Shown: positions 1-12,143 of the stretch, piece after piece
Layout of the letters: each line of letters opens with the position of its first letter
Numbering within the stretch: the first letter of the stretch is position 1
NCBI GenBank assembly: GCA_963795825.1
Contig: CAWCIW010000005.1
Location: 372,001-436,000, forward strand
Direction: 5' to 3'
DNA length: 64,000 bases
Origin: BOG-908 sp963795825
GTDB lineage: Bacteria > Pseudomonadota > Alphaproteobacteria > Acetobacterales > Acetobacteraceae
Notes under the pieces: generated by a model
What the model saw: only the letters and a program-made list of their open reading frames with translations
Told to the model about the DNA's origin: nothing
The model's database searches: none
Made by a program: the position numbers and the translations under genes

Positions 1-3000
1 GCCATGCCCCATTTCGGCCTGGCCGGCCACGCGCTCGGCATCGTCGACACCGCGTCAAACCTGCTGGCGATCACCGGCAGCCCGGCGCTCGCCAGCACCA
101 CCGCCCTATCGGCAAACGCCCAGGTCAGCGCCGCCCAGCTCAACATGCTGGCCGCCCTGCCCGGCTTCTCCGTCAACGGCCACATGATCGCCGTCGCCGA
201 CACCGCGCCCGCCCTGCTCGCGCTGGCACCGTCCGCGCTGGCGCTGGTGTCCAGCACCAGCCTGTCGGCAGACGCCACCGTCACCGCGGCGCAGGCCGCC
301 ACGCTGGCGAGCGATCCGGCTTTCGCCACTGCCGGCCATCACCTGACCATCGCGGACAATGCGGCCAACCTCGCCGGCCTGGCGCCCAATGTCGCCGCCT
401 TCGCCACCGCGGAAACGCTGACCGCGCCGGCAACCCTGTCCGCCGCTGCCGCCGTCGCGCTGACCGCGGCTCCAGGCTTCAGCGTGGCGCCCGGCGTGGC
501 ACTCACCATTACGGACACCCTGACCGCCCTGCTGGCGCTGCCTGCGCAAACCAGCTCGCTGGCCGCCAATCTGGTGCTGAGCGCGAATGCCACCGCCACC
601 GCCACACAGGTGATGGCCTTCGCCGCCCTGCCGCAGGCCACGCTCGGCAGCCACACGATCGCCGTCGCCGATACAGCCGCCAACCTGCTCGCTCTGTCCG
701 GCTCCGCTCTGGCGGATACCGCGCAGGCCAGCCTGAGCGCGGACGCCGCGATCAACGTGTCGCAGCTCACGGCGCTCGCCGCCCTGCCCGGCTTCTCCGC
801 CAACGGTCACGCGATCTCGGTGACCGACACGGCCGCTAACCTGCTCGGCCTGTCGAACGCCGCGCGGTCCTTCACGACCGCCCTGATGCTCTCGGCCGAC
901 GCCACGCTGAATGCCGCCCAGGCCGCCACGCTGCTGGCGGAACCGGGCTACACGCCGAACGCCCACCACCTGACCATCGTGGACAGCGCGGCGAACCTGC
1001 TGGCCCTGCCGGTGTCCGCCCAGGCAGCGGCCAGCACGCTTGCACTATCGGCTTCCCAGACCGTCTCAGCCAGCCAGCTCGCCCAGCTCGCCGCCTTCGG
1101 CACCAAGTTCAGCGAAGCCGCCCACACGCTCACCTGCACGGATACCGCCGCCAACCTGGCCGCCTTGTCGCCGGGCGCCCTGGCCCTGGTCAGCGCCGAG
1201 ATACTCAGCGCGCCGGGCACCGTCACCGCTTCCATGGCCGCCGCACTGGCCGCCCTGCCCAACCTCTCGCAGGTGCCCGGCGCCACACTGACCATACAGG
1301 ATAACGTCGCCAACCTGCTGGCACTCGGCAATGGCGAGCCGGCCATCACCGGCATCGTGCAGCTCGCCCCCGCCAGCGTCGTCACGATAAGCGCCGCCCA
1401 GGCGCACGCTTTGGCGCTCGTGCCGCACTTCACCGTGGGCAGCGCGCAGATCACGGTTGCCGACACGATCGCCGGCTTCGCGGCACCCGCCAATACCGGC
1501 TGGCAGCTCGTCGCCGGCGCCACGCAGGTGACCGACACCGCCGCCAACCTCGCCGCCAATGCCGGCAATCCGCTGGTCCAGACCGCAGGCGCCGTCACCC
1601 TGTCGGCAAACGCGCAGATCAATGCGTCGACCGCCGCCCAGATCGCCACCATCCCGCATTTCGCCAGCTTCCCCTTCGCACTCACGGTGTCCGACACCGC
1701 GTCGGCCATCGCCGCCCGTGCAGGCGCCATCAACGCGGTGGCAACCGGCGCCGTGGTGACGGACTCCGGACCGATCTCCGTCACCGTGGCCGACCAGCTC
1801 GCTGTCGTCTCGGCCGCCGGCAAGCTCACCTTCCAGGGCGGCGACCAGCTCCTGGTGCAGGACACTTACGCGGCCCTCATCAACCCGGCCAACGCCTCCG
1901 GCTACGCGCTCGCCGCCCGCGTCGGCGTCGTCGACACCGCCGCCAATCTTGTCACCGCCAGCGCGCATAACTGGAACGCGCTGAACCCCACCTACACGCT
2001 GTCCGGCGGCGGTCTTGTCTCGGCCGCGCAGGCCCAGACGCTGGCCGGCCTAGGCGCACATTACGCAAACGGCGGCTACACGCTCCAGATGCTCGACAGC
2101 GCGTCGGCTGTCGTCGGTGCCGCAAGCGCCCTGGCCACCCTCGGCATCACCGCCAATGTCGTCGACAGTGCCGCCAATCTCGGTGCCAACGAATTTGCCC
2201 TGCAAGGCATGGGCGCCGAGATCGCCGTCATCCACACGACCGATTTCGCGCCGGTCAGCGCCGCTGTCGCCGCCGGTATCGCTGGCCTGGCCAGCAAGCT
2301 CAGCGGCCCGGCGCTGCACGTCGCCGATACCGCTAGCGCCGTGGACGCGGCACTCTCCGGCCTGACCACGCTCGCCACCCATGTCACCGTAGCCGTCACC
2401 GACAGCGCGGCCGCAATCGCCGCCGTCGCCACTGACCTCGCCGAGCTCGGCAACGTGCTCATCGTAAACCTGACGGACAGCTCGGCCGTCACCGCTGCCA
2501 TCGCCGCCGGCCTCTCCCCGGTCGCCAGCCACCTGGCCGCGCTCACCGCGCTCGCGGTTACCGACACCGGCGGCAACATAGCCGCCCACGCACCCGCTCT
2601 GCTGGCCCTCATTGCGGACCTCGGCACCATCACCCTGTCGGACGGCACCACCCAGACTGCAGCCACCGCCGCTGCCCTGGCCCCGCTCGACTCCCATCTC
2701 GGCCTGGGCGTCCAGCTCTCCGTCACCGGCACCGCCGCGGCCCTCACCGCCAACGAAGCCGGCCTGCTCCAGCTCGCGGCGGACGGCCACCTGGCCACCA
2801 TAGTCCTGACCAACATCACGGTTGCGGATGCCCTGGCCAACCAGCCGGCCCTCGCGGCACTGCCCACCTCGGTCAGCATCACCGACAGCGCGGCCAATGT
2901 GGATGCCGGCCTGAACGGGCTGTCGCTGCTCGGCACCCTGTCCAACATCACCCTGAATGATGGCGGCACCCCGGCGCTCGCCATGTCGATCGGCACGCTC

Positions 3001-6000
3001 TCGGCGGATGCCGGCGTGCTCGCCAAGATCAGCAGCGCCTACACCGTAACCATCGTGGACAGCGCCGCCAACATCACGGCGGACCTGGTCAGCGGAAGCG
3101 CCTCCGTCCTGGCCGCCCATCACCTCCAGCTCGGCGCGATCACCGTCAGCGACAACCTCCCCGTCACCCTCACCGAAGCGCAGCTGCTGGCGCCCGGCAT
3201 AGATGACGGCCCGTCGGCGGCGCTTGCCCACTTCGCCGGCACGCTGAACGTCACCGGCGTGGATATCGCCCACCTTGCCCAGGTGCTCGGCCTATACACC
3301 CCGCCCAACGGCGTCACCGTCAACGACACCAGCGCGGATATCAGCGCGGACCTCGCCCAGGGCAGCAACGCGCTGCTGGTGATGAACGCCGCCCATATCA
3401 GCCACTTCGCTTCGTCGGACGGCGCGCCGATCGTGCTCACCGCAGCCCAGGCGCTCGCGGCCGGCGTGGACGATGGTGCAAGCAGCCCGCTCGGCCTGCT
3501 GGTCGGCGCCCATCTCAGCGTCACCGGCGCCACGATCGCGCAGCTCCCGGCGCTGGCCAACCTCGCGCTTCCCCCCTCCACGATCACCATCAGCGACACC
3601 GCAGCCGACATCGCCGCCGACCTCGCTCAGGCAAGCCCGGCGCTGCTCGCGAACCTGCCGCTGATCGGAACCATCACCGTGAGCGACGGCCAGCCGATCG
3701 CGCTCACCCAGGCCCAGGCGCTGGCAGCCGGGATCGACGACGGCGCCGGCTCGGTGCTCTCGAAGATCGCCGGCGCCCAGCTCACCGTGTCCGGGGTCGA
3801 CATCGCCGACTGTCCCAGGTGCTCGGCCTGCCGGTGGCCCCGGCTAGCGTCAGCATCGCCGACACCGCCGCGCACTTCACCAGCGCCATCGCCACCATCG
3901 CCGCCGATATCGGCCAGATCTCGGCCATCACCCTGACCGGAACGCCCACCCTGAGCGCCAGCGAGGTTCTGCTCGCCCATATCGACGACGGCGCGGGCTC
4001 CATGATCGACAAGTTCGCCGGCCACAGCTTCAACGTCGCCGGCGCCGTGGTCGCCCAGCTCGCAGCGCTGGTCGCCCTGCCGGATGCGCCCGCCTCGATC
4101 GCCGTCACCGACAGTGCCGCCAACATCGCCAACGACCTGCTCTCCGGCAACTCCGCGCTGGCGGCCGACCTGGGCACGATCAGCACGATCACCGTAACCC
4201 ACGGCACCCTCGCACTAACCGACGCTCAGGCCGAGACGATCCTGAACGCTGCGCCGCTGAATGCGGTCTTCACAAAGCTGGCGCCGAGCACCACCGTCGC
4301 CATCACCGGCGCTCCTGTAGTCGACCTCGCCGGCCTCAGCAGCTCGACCTGGCCGCATGTCACCGTCGCGGTCACCGACAGCGCCGCCGCCATCGCCGCC
4401 GACCTCAACTCCGGCAACTCTTCCCTGATGGCGAATGCCGCCATACTGACCGGCGTCACGCTGAGTGCCGGTGGCGTCTTCAACGCCGCCACGCTCACCG
4501 AAATGACCGCGCTGCCTGCCCTGAACACAAACGGCTTCAACCTGGGCGCCGCGGACAATGCCGTGGCCATCCTGGGCCTGAGCGCTACCACACTCGGCTT
4601 CGTGCACGGCGTCTCCGTGTCCGACACCGCCGCCAATGTCGCCTTTGAACTGGACGCATTGCAGGCCAAGCATCTCGGCGGCCTCAGCATCACCCTGACC
4701 GACAGCTCGCCGGCCTTCACCATAGGCGCTGTCCAATACGTGCAGGACCAGTCCACGGTAGACGCCATCACCAACCCGGGCGCGGTGACGGTCGTCGGAG
4801 GCGCCGCCACCCTGACGCCGCTGGCCGCCGCGCTCGGCGCCGACACCCGCATCGCCGCGGTCGACATCACCGACAGCGCCAGCAACGTCGTCGCCAACCT
4901 CGCCAGCCTGCAAGCCGCCGGCTCCAAGCTCGTCGTCATGCTGACGGACACCAGCCTGTCCGCCAGCGTCGTCGCGCCGCTGCTGGCACTGGGCGTGCTC
5001 AGCAACAGCAACATCCCGGTCGTCGACACCGGCGCGCAGATCGCCGCCGTGGTGGAGTCCGGCAACACGCAGGCCATCGCCTACCTGAACAGTCACGGCG
5101 CCTTGCTCAACGGAAACAGTGCCGTCAGCGCCACCGACGCCGCGGCACTGGAGACGTTGAGCAGCTTGAACCTGAACGGCCACGCATTGTCCGTCTGGGA
5201 TACCGCCAGCCACCTCACTTCCCCGGCCTACGCCGCGGCTATCGGCAGCAACGAAATCAGCGCGGTCTATCTCAAAACCACCGGCGGCGCAGTGAACGTC
5301 ACCGCCGCGACAGCCGCCGCGCTGTTTAACCTGCCGGGCTTCAGCACCACCAACCCGGACAGCACGCCGAACGCGCTGAACGTGGTCGACACCGCCGCCC
5401 ATATCGAGGCCGCGCTCGGCGCGCTGACCGCCAACCGCCCGCAGATCGGCGCGATCACGGTCAATGCCGCCGCCACTATCTCCGACCAGACCCTCGCCGA
5501 CCTGCAGGGCCTGGGTGCCGGCGCCGCGCCACAAGCCCTGATCACCGTGCGCGACACCGCAGCCACGATCGCCAACAACGCCACCGTCCAGGGTAGCGGA
5601 CACACCATCGAACCCGCCGGCTGGACACTCTCCGCGAACGGCAGCGTGAGCGAAACGCAGGCCGTCCTGCTGGGAACACTCGCCAATTTCAGCGCCGGCC
5701 CTTACAGCATTTCGCTCAGCCTGCCATCGAACACCTTCATCTCGCTGGCAGACGCCAATGCGCTCGGCAACATCGCCGGCGCACTCACCTTCCCAGGCGC
5801 CCACCCGATCGTGGCCGGCTCGGCCGGTGTGCTCGCAACGCTCACCCCGGCCGCACTCGGCCTAGTCACCCCGGCGCTGATCGACACCGCCGCCCATATC
5901 GCCGCTTTGCCGATCAACTCGCCGCTGCTCGCCGGCACCGTGGAAGTCATCGGCACGGAGGCGCTCACGGCGTCGACCGCCTCCGCGCTGCTTGCCCTCG

Positions 6001-7484
6001 TCCACACCGGCGCCGGACCCGGCATCACTGCCGCGAACCTGACCTTCGATAGCACCCATCCAGTCACCGACACCGTCGCCAACCTGCACGCGCTCACCAC
6101 CAGCGCGGGCTGGACCAGCAATGCCGGCGTCCACGGTGATTTCACCCTGGCGGCGCGCGACTCCGCGGCGAACCTCACCAACCCGGCCAGCACCGGCTTC
6201 CTTGCCGGCCTGACGCAGACCGGCCTGACCGGCCCGAGCACGGTCACTGCTGCAATCGCCAACAGCCTCTCCACCCTCGGCAGCACGATCCACTTCGTGC
6301 ACGACACGGCGATCACCGTGCAGGACAGCGCCGCCGCCCTGCTGAACCCGGCCAACAGCGCCGGCCTCGGCCTGGCCGACAGCGTCACCCTCTCCGGCCC
6401 GACCAGCGTCGATGCCGCAGACGCCGAATCGCTTCTCGGCCTGTCGCACTTCACCCTCAACAGCCCGCTGCTCACCATAACCGACAGCTCGGCCAACCTG
6501 CTCGACGGCGTGCTCGGCAACGCCATCACCAGCCACGGCTTCGCGGCAGACATCGTGGTGCAACTCGCCGGCCCGGAAACGCTGGATGCGGACACCGCCG
6601 AAGCCCTAGTCTCGCTGCCCGGCTTCGCCGACACCACGAACCTCACGATCGCCAACTCCAGCTCCTATCTTCTGAACACCGCCAATCTCTCGGCCGAGCA
6701 GATGGCCGCCAGCGTCACCCTCGCCGGCGACGAGACGGTCTCCGCCAACACCGTGCTGCGCCTCGCCCAGATACCGCACTTCACCCCGGGCAGCTCGCAT
6801 CTCGTGCTGGCCAATAACGACTTCGCCAACGCCGCCACCCTGCACGCCATCGCCGATGACGGCGCCGCCTTCCAGTCCAACGGCCACATGCTGACCCTGA
6901 CGCAGGATGCGCTCGACCTGACACCCACCGAGTTCGCCGCCCTGCAATCCGACCTGATCAACACCAGCGGCCACCTCATCGGCATCACACCCACGCCGGT
7001 AAGCATTACCGACACCGGGGGCATGCTGACCGTGCAGGCGACCGGCATCGCCGGCGGCATCGTCCATGTCTATGCGCAGGATGGCTCCGTCGTCTCCACC
7101 CCCGCGCCCAATGCCGGCTTCACCGTCACGGCCGCCGACACCGCGCCGGGCCACAACTTTGCCATCACCGAAAGCGTCGGCGGCGTAGAAGGCGCGCCGC
7201 TGGTCATACTGGATGCCGCGTCGCTGGAGACCGCGGCAAGCCTGGCCAACGCCACCTTCTCCAGCACCGGCCAGATCCAGATCGAACCGGGCAAATTCGT
7301 CAACCTCTACGAGGCAGGCAGCGTGCCCGCCCTCGCCCACCCGGCGCTCGTCTATGATCCGGTCGCCCACACAGTCTCGCTCGATCTGCCGAGCGGGGCG
7401 CCCGTCACCCTGATCACGCTCGGCGGCACCACACATCCCGCCAGCCTGGATCTGTCGGAAATCGTCATCAAGCATCACGGCTGA
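1..7484 (+). CDS. Giant repetitive secreted protein, probable type I secretion substrate (5' partial, one frameshift)
   Basis: The reading frame is open from base 1, and the ATG at base 4 falls inside a repeat, so the gene starts outside the window; about 2,494 residues are visible. The protein is built from degenerate units of about 45 residues, each ending in a motif like VTDTAANLLAL. In the middle third these give way to units of about 90 residues with DTAADIAADL and AQALAAGIDDG motifs. The composition is rich in Ala, Thr, Ser and Asp and almost free of Cys. The last 140 or so residues are not repetitive and end hydrophobically (SEIVIKHHG), as expected for an uncleaved type I secretion signal. 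ABC exporter and adaptor genes follow directly. One base (probably C) is missing after 3810: restoring it gives DLSQVLGL, matching the earlier unit DIAHLAQVLGL. An adhesin or surface-layer role is inferred; no enzymatic domain is visible. Confidence 0.8.
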
Positions 7485-7499
7485 TAGGGCGCACGCATC

Positions 7500-9174
7500 A
7501 TGCAGAGCGTCACCCTGCGCCAACTCCTGGGGGCGGCCGCGCGGCCGCTCGCCTGGGTGGTGTTCTTCTCCTGCTTCCTCAACGTAAGCTACCTGGCCGC
7601 CCCGCTCTACATGATGCAGGTCTACGACCGGGTGATGCGCAGCCAGAGCATCCCCACGCTGCTCTATCTCACCCTCGCGGTCGCCCTCGCCTACGCCGCG
7701 TTTTCCCTGCTGGACGCGGTGCGCGGCCAGATACTCGCCGGCGTCAGTGACGTCGTCGAGGAGACCCTGGCCGCCAGCCTGCTGCACGCCGCCACGGCGC
7801 CGCAGCAGCGCGGCCGCGCCCGCCCCGGCCCCGGCCATATCGGCCGCGACCTCGACACGGTACGCCAGTTCGCCTCCGGTGCGGCGATACTCGCCTTCAT
7901 CGACCTGCCCTGGGCCGTGCTCTATCTCGGCGTGCTGTTCCTGCTGCACTGGGTGCTCGGCGTGTTCGCCGTTGCGGCCGGCGCCATCCTCCTCGTCCTC
8001 AGCGTCGCCGGCGAACGCGCCGCCCGTGGTCCGATGGCGCAAGCCGGTGCCGTCGCCGGCCGCGCCTACCAGTTCGGCGACTCGATCGCCCGCCACGCCG
8101 ATTGCGCGAGCACGATGGGCCTGGCCACCACGCTCGCCACCACCTGGCGCACTTTGCGCGCCGACATGCTGAACGCGCAGAACACCGCGAGCCGACGCGC
8201 CGTGGTGCTGGGCGCGCTGGCCCGCTTCACCCGCATGCTGACCCAGTCGGCGATACTCGGCGTCGGCGCCTATCTCGCCATCAACCACCAGATCAGCGGC
8301 GGCGCGATGTTCGCCGGCTCCCTCCTGCTCGGCCGCTGCCTCTCGCCGGTGGAGTCCGTGATCGCCAGCTGGCGCGGCACGCTCGCCGCCCGCCAGGCCT
8401 GGTCGCGCCTGCAGGCCGTCTCTGCCGCGGACGCGAGCGAGCGCCTCGCTCTGCCCGCGCCCGCCGGCGAGCTCACTCTTGAACAGATCTGCTGGACGCC
8501 GCCCGGCGTCGAGCGGCCCGCGTTGCAGCGACATCACCCTGCGCATCGAGCCGGGCGCCGTGCTGGCGCTGATCGGGCCCAACGCCGCGGGCAAATCCAC
8601 CCTAGGCCGCGTGTTCGCCGGCGCCGTGCGCCCCGATGCCGGCATCATCCGGCTGGACGGCGCGGAGTATCCGGCCTGGGACGCGGCCCAGCTCGGCGCC
8701 GCCATCGGCTACCTGCCGCAGGACGCCGCCCTGTTCCCCGGCACCATACGCGACAACATCGCCCGCTTCAGCGACGCCTCCGCCGAGACGGTGATCGCCG
8801 CCGCCCAGGCCGCCATGGCGCATGAGATGATCCTGCGCCTGCCGCTCGGCTACCAGACCCCGATCGACGACGCCTCCTGCGCGCTGTCCGGCGGCCAGCG
8901 CCAGCGCGTGGCACTTGCCCGCGCGCTGCTCGGCGACCCGCCGGTGCTCGTGCTCGACGAGCCGAGCGCCAGCCTGGACGCAGACGGCGAGGCCGCCCTG
9001 TTCCGCTGCGTGATAGCCGCGCGCGAACGCGGCCGCACCGTAATCCTCATCACCCACAGCACGGCGCTGGTGCGCATCGCGGACTCCGTGGCGACAATGG
9101 TCGGCGGCCGCGTGCTGCGCGTCCAGCGTTCCACCGAGTTCCTGACCCGCCCCCTGGCCGCAGCAGGAGAATAG
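7500..9174 (+). CDS. Type I secretion ABC transporter/permease, PrtD/HasD-like (one frameshift)
   Basis: Inner-membrane exporter of about 557 residues. The N-terminal two thirds is a type 1 exporter membrane domain with the PrtD-family start (YLAAPLYMMQVYDRV). The C-terminal third is a nucleotide-binding domain with Walker A GPNAAGKST near residue 360, signature LSGGQRQRVALA, Walker B VLVLDEP and the H-loop ITHS. The frame breaks at about 8526. Removing one C there joins VERPAL to SDITLRIEPG, exactly what this family has between the membrane domain and the ATPase, so a sequencing insertion is likely. The gene begins 15 bp after the giant repeat protein and is followed 5 bp later by the adaptor gene, which indicates one operon. 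No C39 peptidase domain is present. The outer-membrane TolC partner is not in the window. Confidence 0.85.
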
Positions 9175-9179
9175 CCGCA

Positions 9180-10508
9180 ATGGACCAGATTTTCGGCCCC
9201 CCGGCCCCACCGGCCAAACCCGCCGTTGCACAAGCCGGCGGCCTGACCGCGGTCGGCTTCGGCCTGATCGTCGTCGGCGTATTCTTCGGCGGCTTCGGCA
9301 CCTGGGCCGCGCTGGCCCCGCTGGACGGCGCCGTCGTCGGCACCGGCCAGCTCACCGTGCACGGCAACTCGAAAACCGTTCAGCACAAGGAAGGTGGCAT
9401 CGTGGCCTCCCTGCTCGTGCAGGACGGCGATCGCGTGGCCCGCAACCAGGTGCTGATACGCCTCGACGACACGCAGATCACCTCGATGCTGCACGTCCAC
9501 CAGGCCCAGCTCGCCGGCGACGAGGCGCTCTGCGCGCGTGACCTCGCCGAGATCGCCGGCGCGCCCACCATCGCCTTTCCCGCCGATCTCGACGAGCGGG
9601 ACAGCGTCGCCCGCTCCGTCCGGCAGCGCGAGCAGGTGGTGTTCGACAACCATCGCAGCCTGCTCACCCAACAATTGCGCATCATCGACGAGCGGATCGC
9701 CCAGGCCCGCCAGCAGCAATCCGGCGCCGCCGCCCAGCACCAGGCCGCCATGCGCGGCCTGGCTTTCGGCGCCCAGCAGCTCGCCGCCCTGACCAGCCTT
9801 GAGCATATGGGCCTGGCCGGCCGCAACACCGTCCTCGAACTCTCCCGCGGCGTCGAGACGTCGCGCGGCGAGACCGGCCAGCTGCAATCCGACATCGCCC
9901 GCCACGCCGCCGAAGCCGCCGAGCTGGAAGCCGAAAAACTCCGCCTCCGCGCCGCCGCCCAGTCCGACGCCACACACGAACTGCGCGAGGCCCAGCTCCG
10001 CATCAACGACGTGCTGCCCCGCCTTGTCGCCGACCGTGACCTGCTCTCGAGACTGGACATACGCGCGCCCGTCGCGGGCCAGGTCGTCGATCTGCAAGCC
10101 TTCACCAGCGGCGGCGTGATCGAGCCGGGCAAGCCGATCCTGCAGATCGTGCCCGACGACCGCCGCATCGTCGCCACCGCGGAGATCCGCCCGGAGGATA
10201 TCGAGCATCTGCGCGCCGGCCAGCCCGCCCGCATCATCGCCACCGGCTTTAACGCCCGCGAAACCCAGCCGATGGACGGCCGTGTCGATATCATCTCCGC
10301 CGATCGCATCACCGACCCGCGCAGCGGCCGCACCTACTACACGGTTGAGGTCTCGCTTCTGGCGGACCACGCAAACGGCACCCTGCTGCGCCGGCTCGGC
10401 CCGGGCATGCCTGTCGAGGTGGTGGTGCCGGTCAAACCGCGGACCGCGCTGGATTATCTGACCGAGCCGCTGCGTACAAGCCTGCAGTCGGCCGGTCGGG
10501 AGATGTAA
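9180..10508 (+). CDS. HlyD/PrtE-type membrane fusion protein of the type I secretion system
   Basis: Periplasmic adaptor of 442 residues that would link the ABC exporter to an outer-membrane channel. There is a short cytoplasmic Pro/Ala-rich tail, one membrane anchor at about residues 22-45, then a split lipoyl/barrel-sandwich domain (TVQHKEGGIVASLLVQDGD at about 65-85). A long alpha-helical hairpin spans about residues 100-275, and beta-barrel domains follow (IRAPVAGQVVDLQAFT and onward). Length and order match PrtE/HasE adaptors. The gene starts 5 bp after the exporter's stop codon. Its own stop codon TAA (10506-10508) is the left copy of a 3-bp direct repeat flanking a MITE-like element. 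Confidence 0.88.
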   Translation: MDQIFGPPAPPAKPAVAQAGGLTAVGFGLIVVGVFFGGFGTWAALAPLDGAVVGTGQLTVHGNSKTVQHKEGGIVASLLVQDGDRVARNQVLIRLDDTQITSMLHVHQAQLAGDEALCARDLAEIAGAPTIAFPADLDERDSVARSVRQREQVVFDNHRSLLTQQLRIIDERIAQARQQQSGAAAQHQAAMRGLAFGAQQLAALTSLEHMGLAGRNTVLELSRGVETSRGETGQLQSDIARHAAEAAELEAEKLRLRAAAQSDATHELREAQLRINDVLPRLVADRDLLSRLDIRAPVAGQVVDLQAFTSGGVIEPGKPILQIVPDDRRIVATAEIRPEDIEHLRAGQPARIIATGFNARETQPMDGRVDIISADRITDPRSGRTYYTVEVSLLADHANGTLLRRLGPGMPVEVVVPVKPRTALDYLTEPLRTSLQSAGREM

Positions 10509-10761
10509 TACCGACCCGTCTTGAGACTGACTCATTGGCAGCAAGGGAGGAAGGAAGGCCTTCTTTTTCGAGAAAAAGAAGCAAAAAGCTTTTGCTGTGA
10601 CGCCTGCACGGGGATTTGGCTATCTACTGCAGCCACACCGACTTGCAATACGAGCGAAGGCTTTGGGGCAGGCGTCGGAGCAAAAGCTTTTTGGTCCTTT
10701 TTCTCGAAAAAGGACTGCTTTCTTGCTTGCCTGGATGCGTCAATCTCTATCGGGGTTGGTA
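10509..10761. repeat. Full-length palindromic element with terminal inverted repeats (copy 1)
   Basis: It starts TACCGACCCG and ends CGGGGTTGGTA, flanked by TAA on both sides (10506-10508 and 10762-10764). Inside are two double-hairpin modules facing each other. The left one has CTTCTTTTTCGAGAAAAAGAAG at 10560-10581 and then AGCAAAA-AGC-TTTTGCT. The right one has GTCCTTTTTCTCGAAAAAGGAC at 10694-10715. Both are of loop class I (CGAG loop with AGC loop). The inner stem is GACGCCTGCAC / GCAGGCGTC. It fills nearly the whole gap between the HlyD gene and nrsF and contains no credible gene. Confidence 0.85.
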
Positions 10762-10818
10762 TAAGCCAGGGGCGGAAATCCCATCGCGACCAGGCTGGCG
10801 GCGGGCTTCGCTTTCGCC

Positions 10819-11478
10819 CTATTCCGCCGCCTGCCGCAGCGCCCGCCCACCGACCCAACGCGTCGCCCCGACCACCACCAGCACCGCCGCCCCGTGCACC
10901 GCCAGATCGTCCAGCGTCGCATCGAACGGATGTATCAGTGTCAGCAGGCTCGCCGACGCGCCGGCACTCGCCAGCCCGCCCAAAGCCGCCGTCAACGCGG
11001 GCCGCAACGGATAGGCCCGCATCAACTGCCAGGTGAGCAGCAGCGTCAGCGGCAGGGAGATCAGCAACAACACACGCAAACACGCCATCGGGTGCATCGG
11101 CGGCTCCACTACCGTCGCCGCAACCGGCACCAGACGCAGACACCCCTCGGTGCTGGCCGCGATCCACAGGACCACCGCCGGCACCGGCAGCAGCGCCCAG
11201 CGCGCCGAGCGCCCCGGCACCGCGATCTGCAACGCCGCGATCCCCGCGCATACCGCGGTCAGAACCGCGCCCAATTGCGCCAGCCACATATCCGGCGCGC
11301 CCATCAGGCGCTCGCGCAAGGCGCTCCAATTGGTGAAGGTGGACAGCAAGGCGCCGATCCACAGCACCGCCGCCAGCCACAAAGCGGCACGCTGCCAGGC
11401 CGGCGCCAGCCGCCGGACCGGCCGCAGATCCGCGCTCAGGCGGGCAATCAGCGCATCCGGCACCATCTCAGTCGCCAT
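10819..11478 (-). CDS. nrsF: NrsF/DUF1109-family anti-sigma factor
   Basis: A 219-residue integral membrane protein with about six hydrophobic helices (the first around LWLAAVLWIGALLSTF) and a short charged N-terminal cytoplasmic segment. The length and the family feel of DUF1109/NrsF proteins are clear, and it lies directly downstream of an ECF sigma gene, with an 11-bp overlap. In Caulobacter and Azospira such proteins hold the sigma factor at the membrane and release it under metal or hypochlorite stress; that role is inferred here. Last gene of the minus-strand operon. Confidence 0.82.
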   Translation of the reverse strand: MATEMVPDALIARLSADLRPVRRLAPAWQRAALWLAAVLWIGALLSTFTNWSALRERLMGAPDMWLAQLGAVLTAVCAGIAALQIAVPGRSARWALLPVPAVVLWIAASTEGCLRLVPVAATVVEPPMHPMACLRVLLLISLPLTLLLTWQLMRAYPLRPALTAALGGLASAGASASLLTLIHPFDATLDDLAVHGAAVLVVVGATRWVGGRALRQAAE

Positions 11479-12037
11479 CCAGCCGCTCCACCCTGCTGCG
11501 CAACGCCCGCAGCGCCCGGTGCAGATTTACCTTCAACGCGCCCTTGGTGCGCCCTGTCTCCGCGGACGCTTCCTCAAGCGACCGCTCCGAAAAGCCCAGC
11601 AACTCCACGGCCTGGCGCTGCAAGGGCGGCAATGTCGCCACCGCCGCGCGCAGACGCGCCGCATCATCGCGCCGACTGACCGACGCTTCCGCATCGCCGC
11701 CAGGCTCGGCATGCGCCAGATACGCCACTTCGTCCTGCACCTCGCGTGCGCCACGCCGGCCATGCAGCCGCAGCGAATCAATCGCCCGGCGCTGCGCGAT
11801 CGCCCGCAGCCACGGCGCGAACGGCCGATCGGGATCGTACGTCGCCAGCGCCCGGTGTATGGTGATCAGGCTGTCCTGCACCACGTCGTCCACGCGGTCT
11901 GCGGCCACGCCGGTGCGCCGGGCGGTGGCCGCGATCATCGGCACGCAGGCTTTGAGCACCTTCGCATAGGCTTCGCTGTTGCCGGCCTGCGCGGCACGCA
12001 TCAATCCGGCCAGTTCTGCTGCTGCTGGGCCGTCCAT
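11468..12037 (-). CDS. sigF: ECF RNA polymerase sigma factor, SigF type
   Basis: A 189-residue two-domain sigma factor. Region 2 is seen in DDVVQDSLITIHRALATYD with the following PWLRAIAQRRAID. Region 4 is in LPPLQRQAVELLGFS with a recognition helix near TGRTKGALKVNLHRAL. The ATG at 12037 is preferred because the 18 codons upstream in the open frame come from a palindromic repeat module. It lies between yedY and nrsF on the same strand. Partnership with a DUF1109 anti-sigma factor places it in the sigma-F group of proteobacteria. Its likely targets are the two promoters at 13537-13562 and 13758-13783, both carrying the group's GTAACC-N16-CGAA-like motif. Confidence 0.85.
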   Translation of the reverse strand: MDGPAAAELAGLMRAAQAGNSEAYAKVLKACVPMIAATARRTGVAADRVDDVVQDSLITIHRALATYDPDRPFAPWLRAIAQRRAIDSLRLHGRRGAREVQDEVAYLAHAEPGGDAEASVSRRDDAARLRAAVATLPPLQRQAVELLGFSERSLEEASAETGRTKGALKVNLHRALRALRSRVERLDGD

Positions 12038-12072
12038 CGCGATAGGTTTAGGCCAGGCAGGGGGAAGGAAGA

Positions 12073-12127
12073 AAGGCCTTCTTTTTTGCAAAAAAGACGC
12101 AAAAAACCTTTGACTCCGCTGTCGCCG
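12073..12127. repeat. Single repeat module, class II (copy 2)
   Basis: One hairpin module only: CTTCTTTTTTGCAAAAAAGACG followed by CAAAAAACCTTTG and GACTCCGCTGTCGC. It sits between the yedY stop codon and the sigF start codon, inside an apparent operon, and could act as an RNA hairpin separating expression of the two halves. The same GACTCCGCTGTCGC tail occurs in the modules at 57464 and, inverted, at 41315. Confidence 0.75.
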
Positions 12128-12143
12128 TTCCGTCCGGCACCGG

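Noticed and set aside
106..6655. Many long antisense open frames opposite the giant repeat protein
   Set aside because: They mirror the GC-rich periodic codons of the repeats, have low-complexity compositions, and no ribosome sites or family resemblance.
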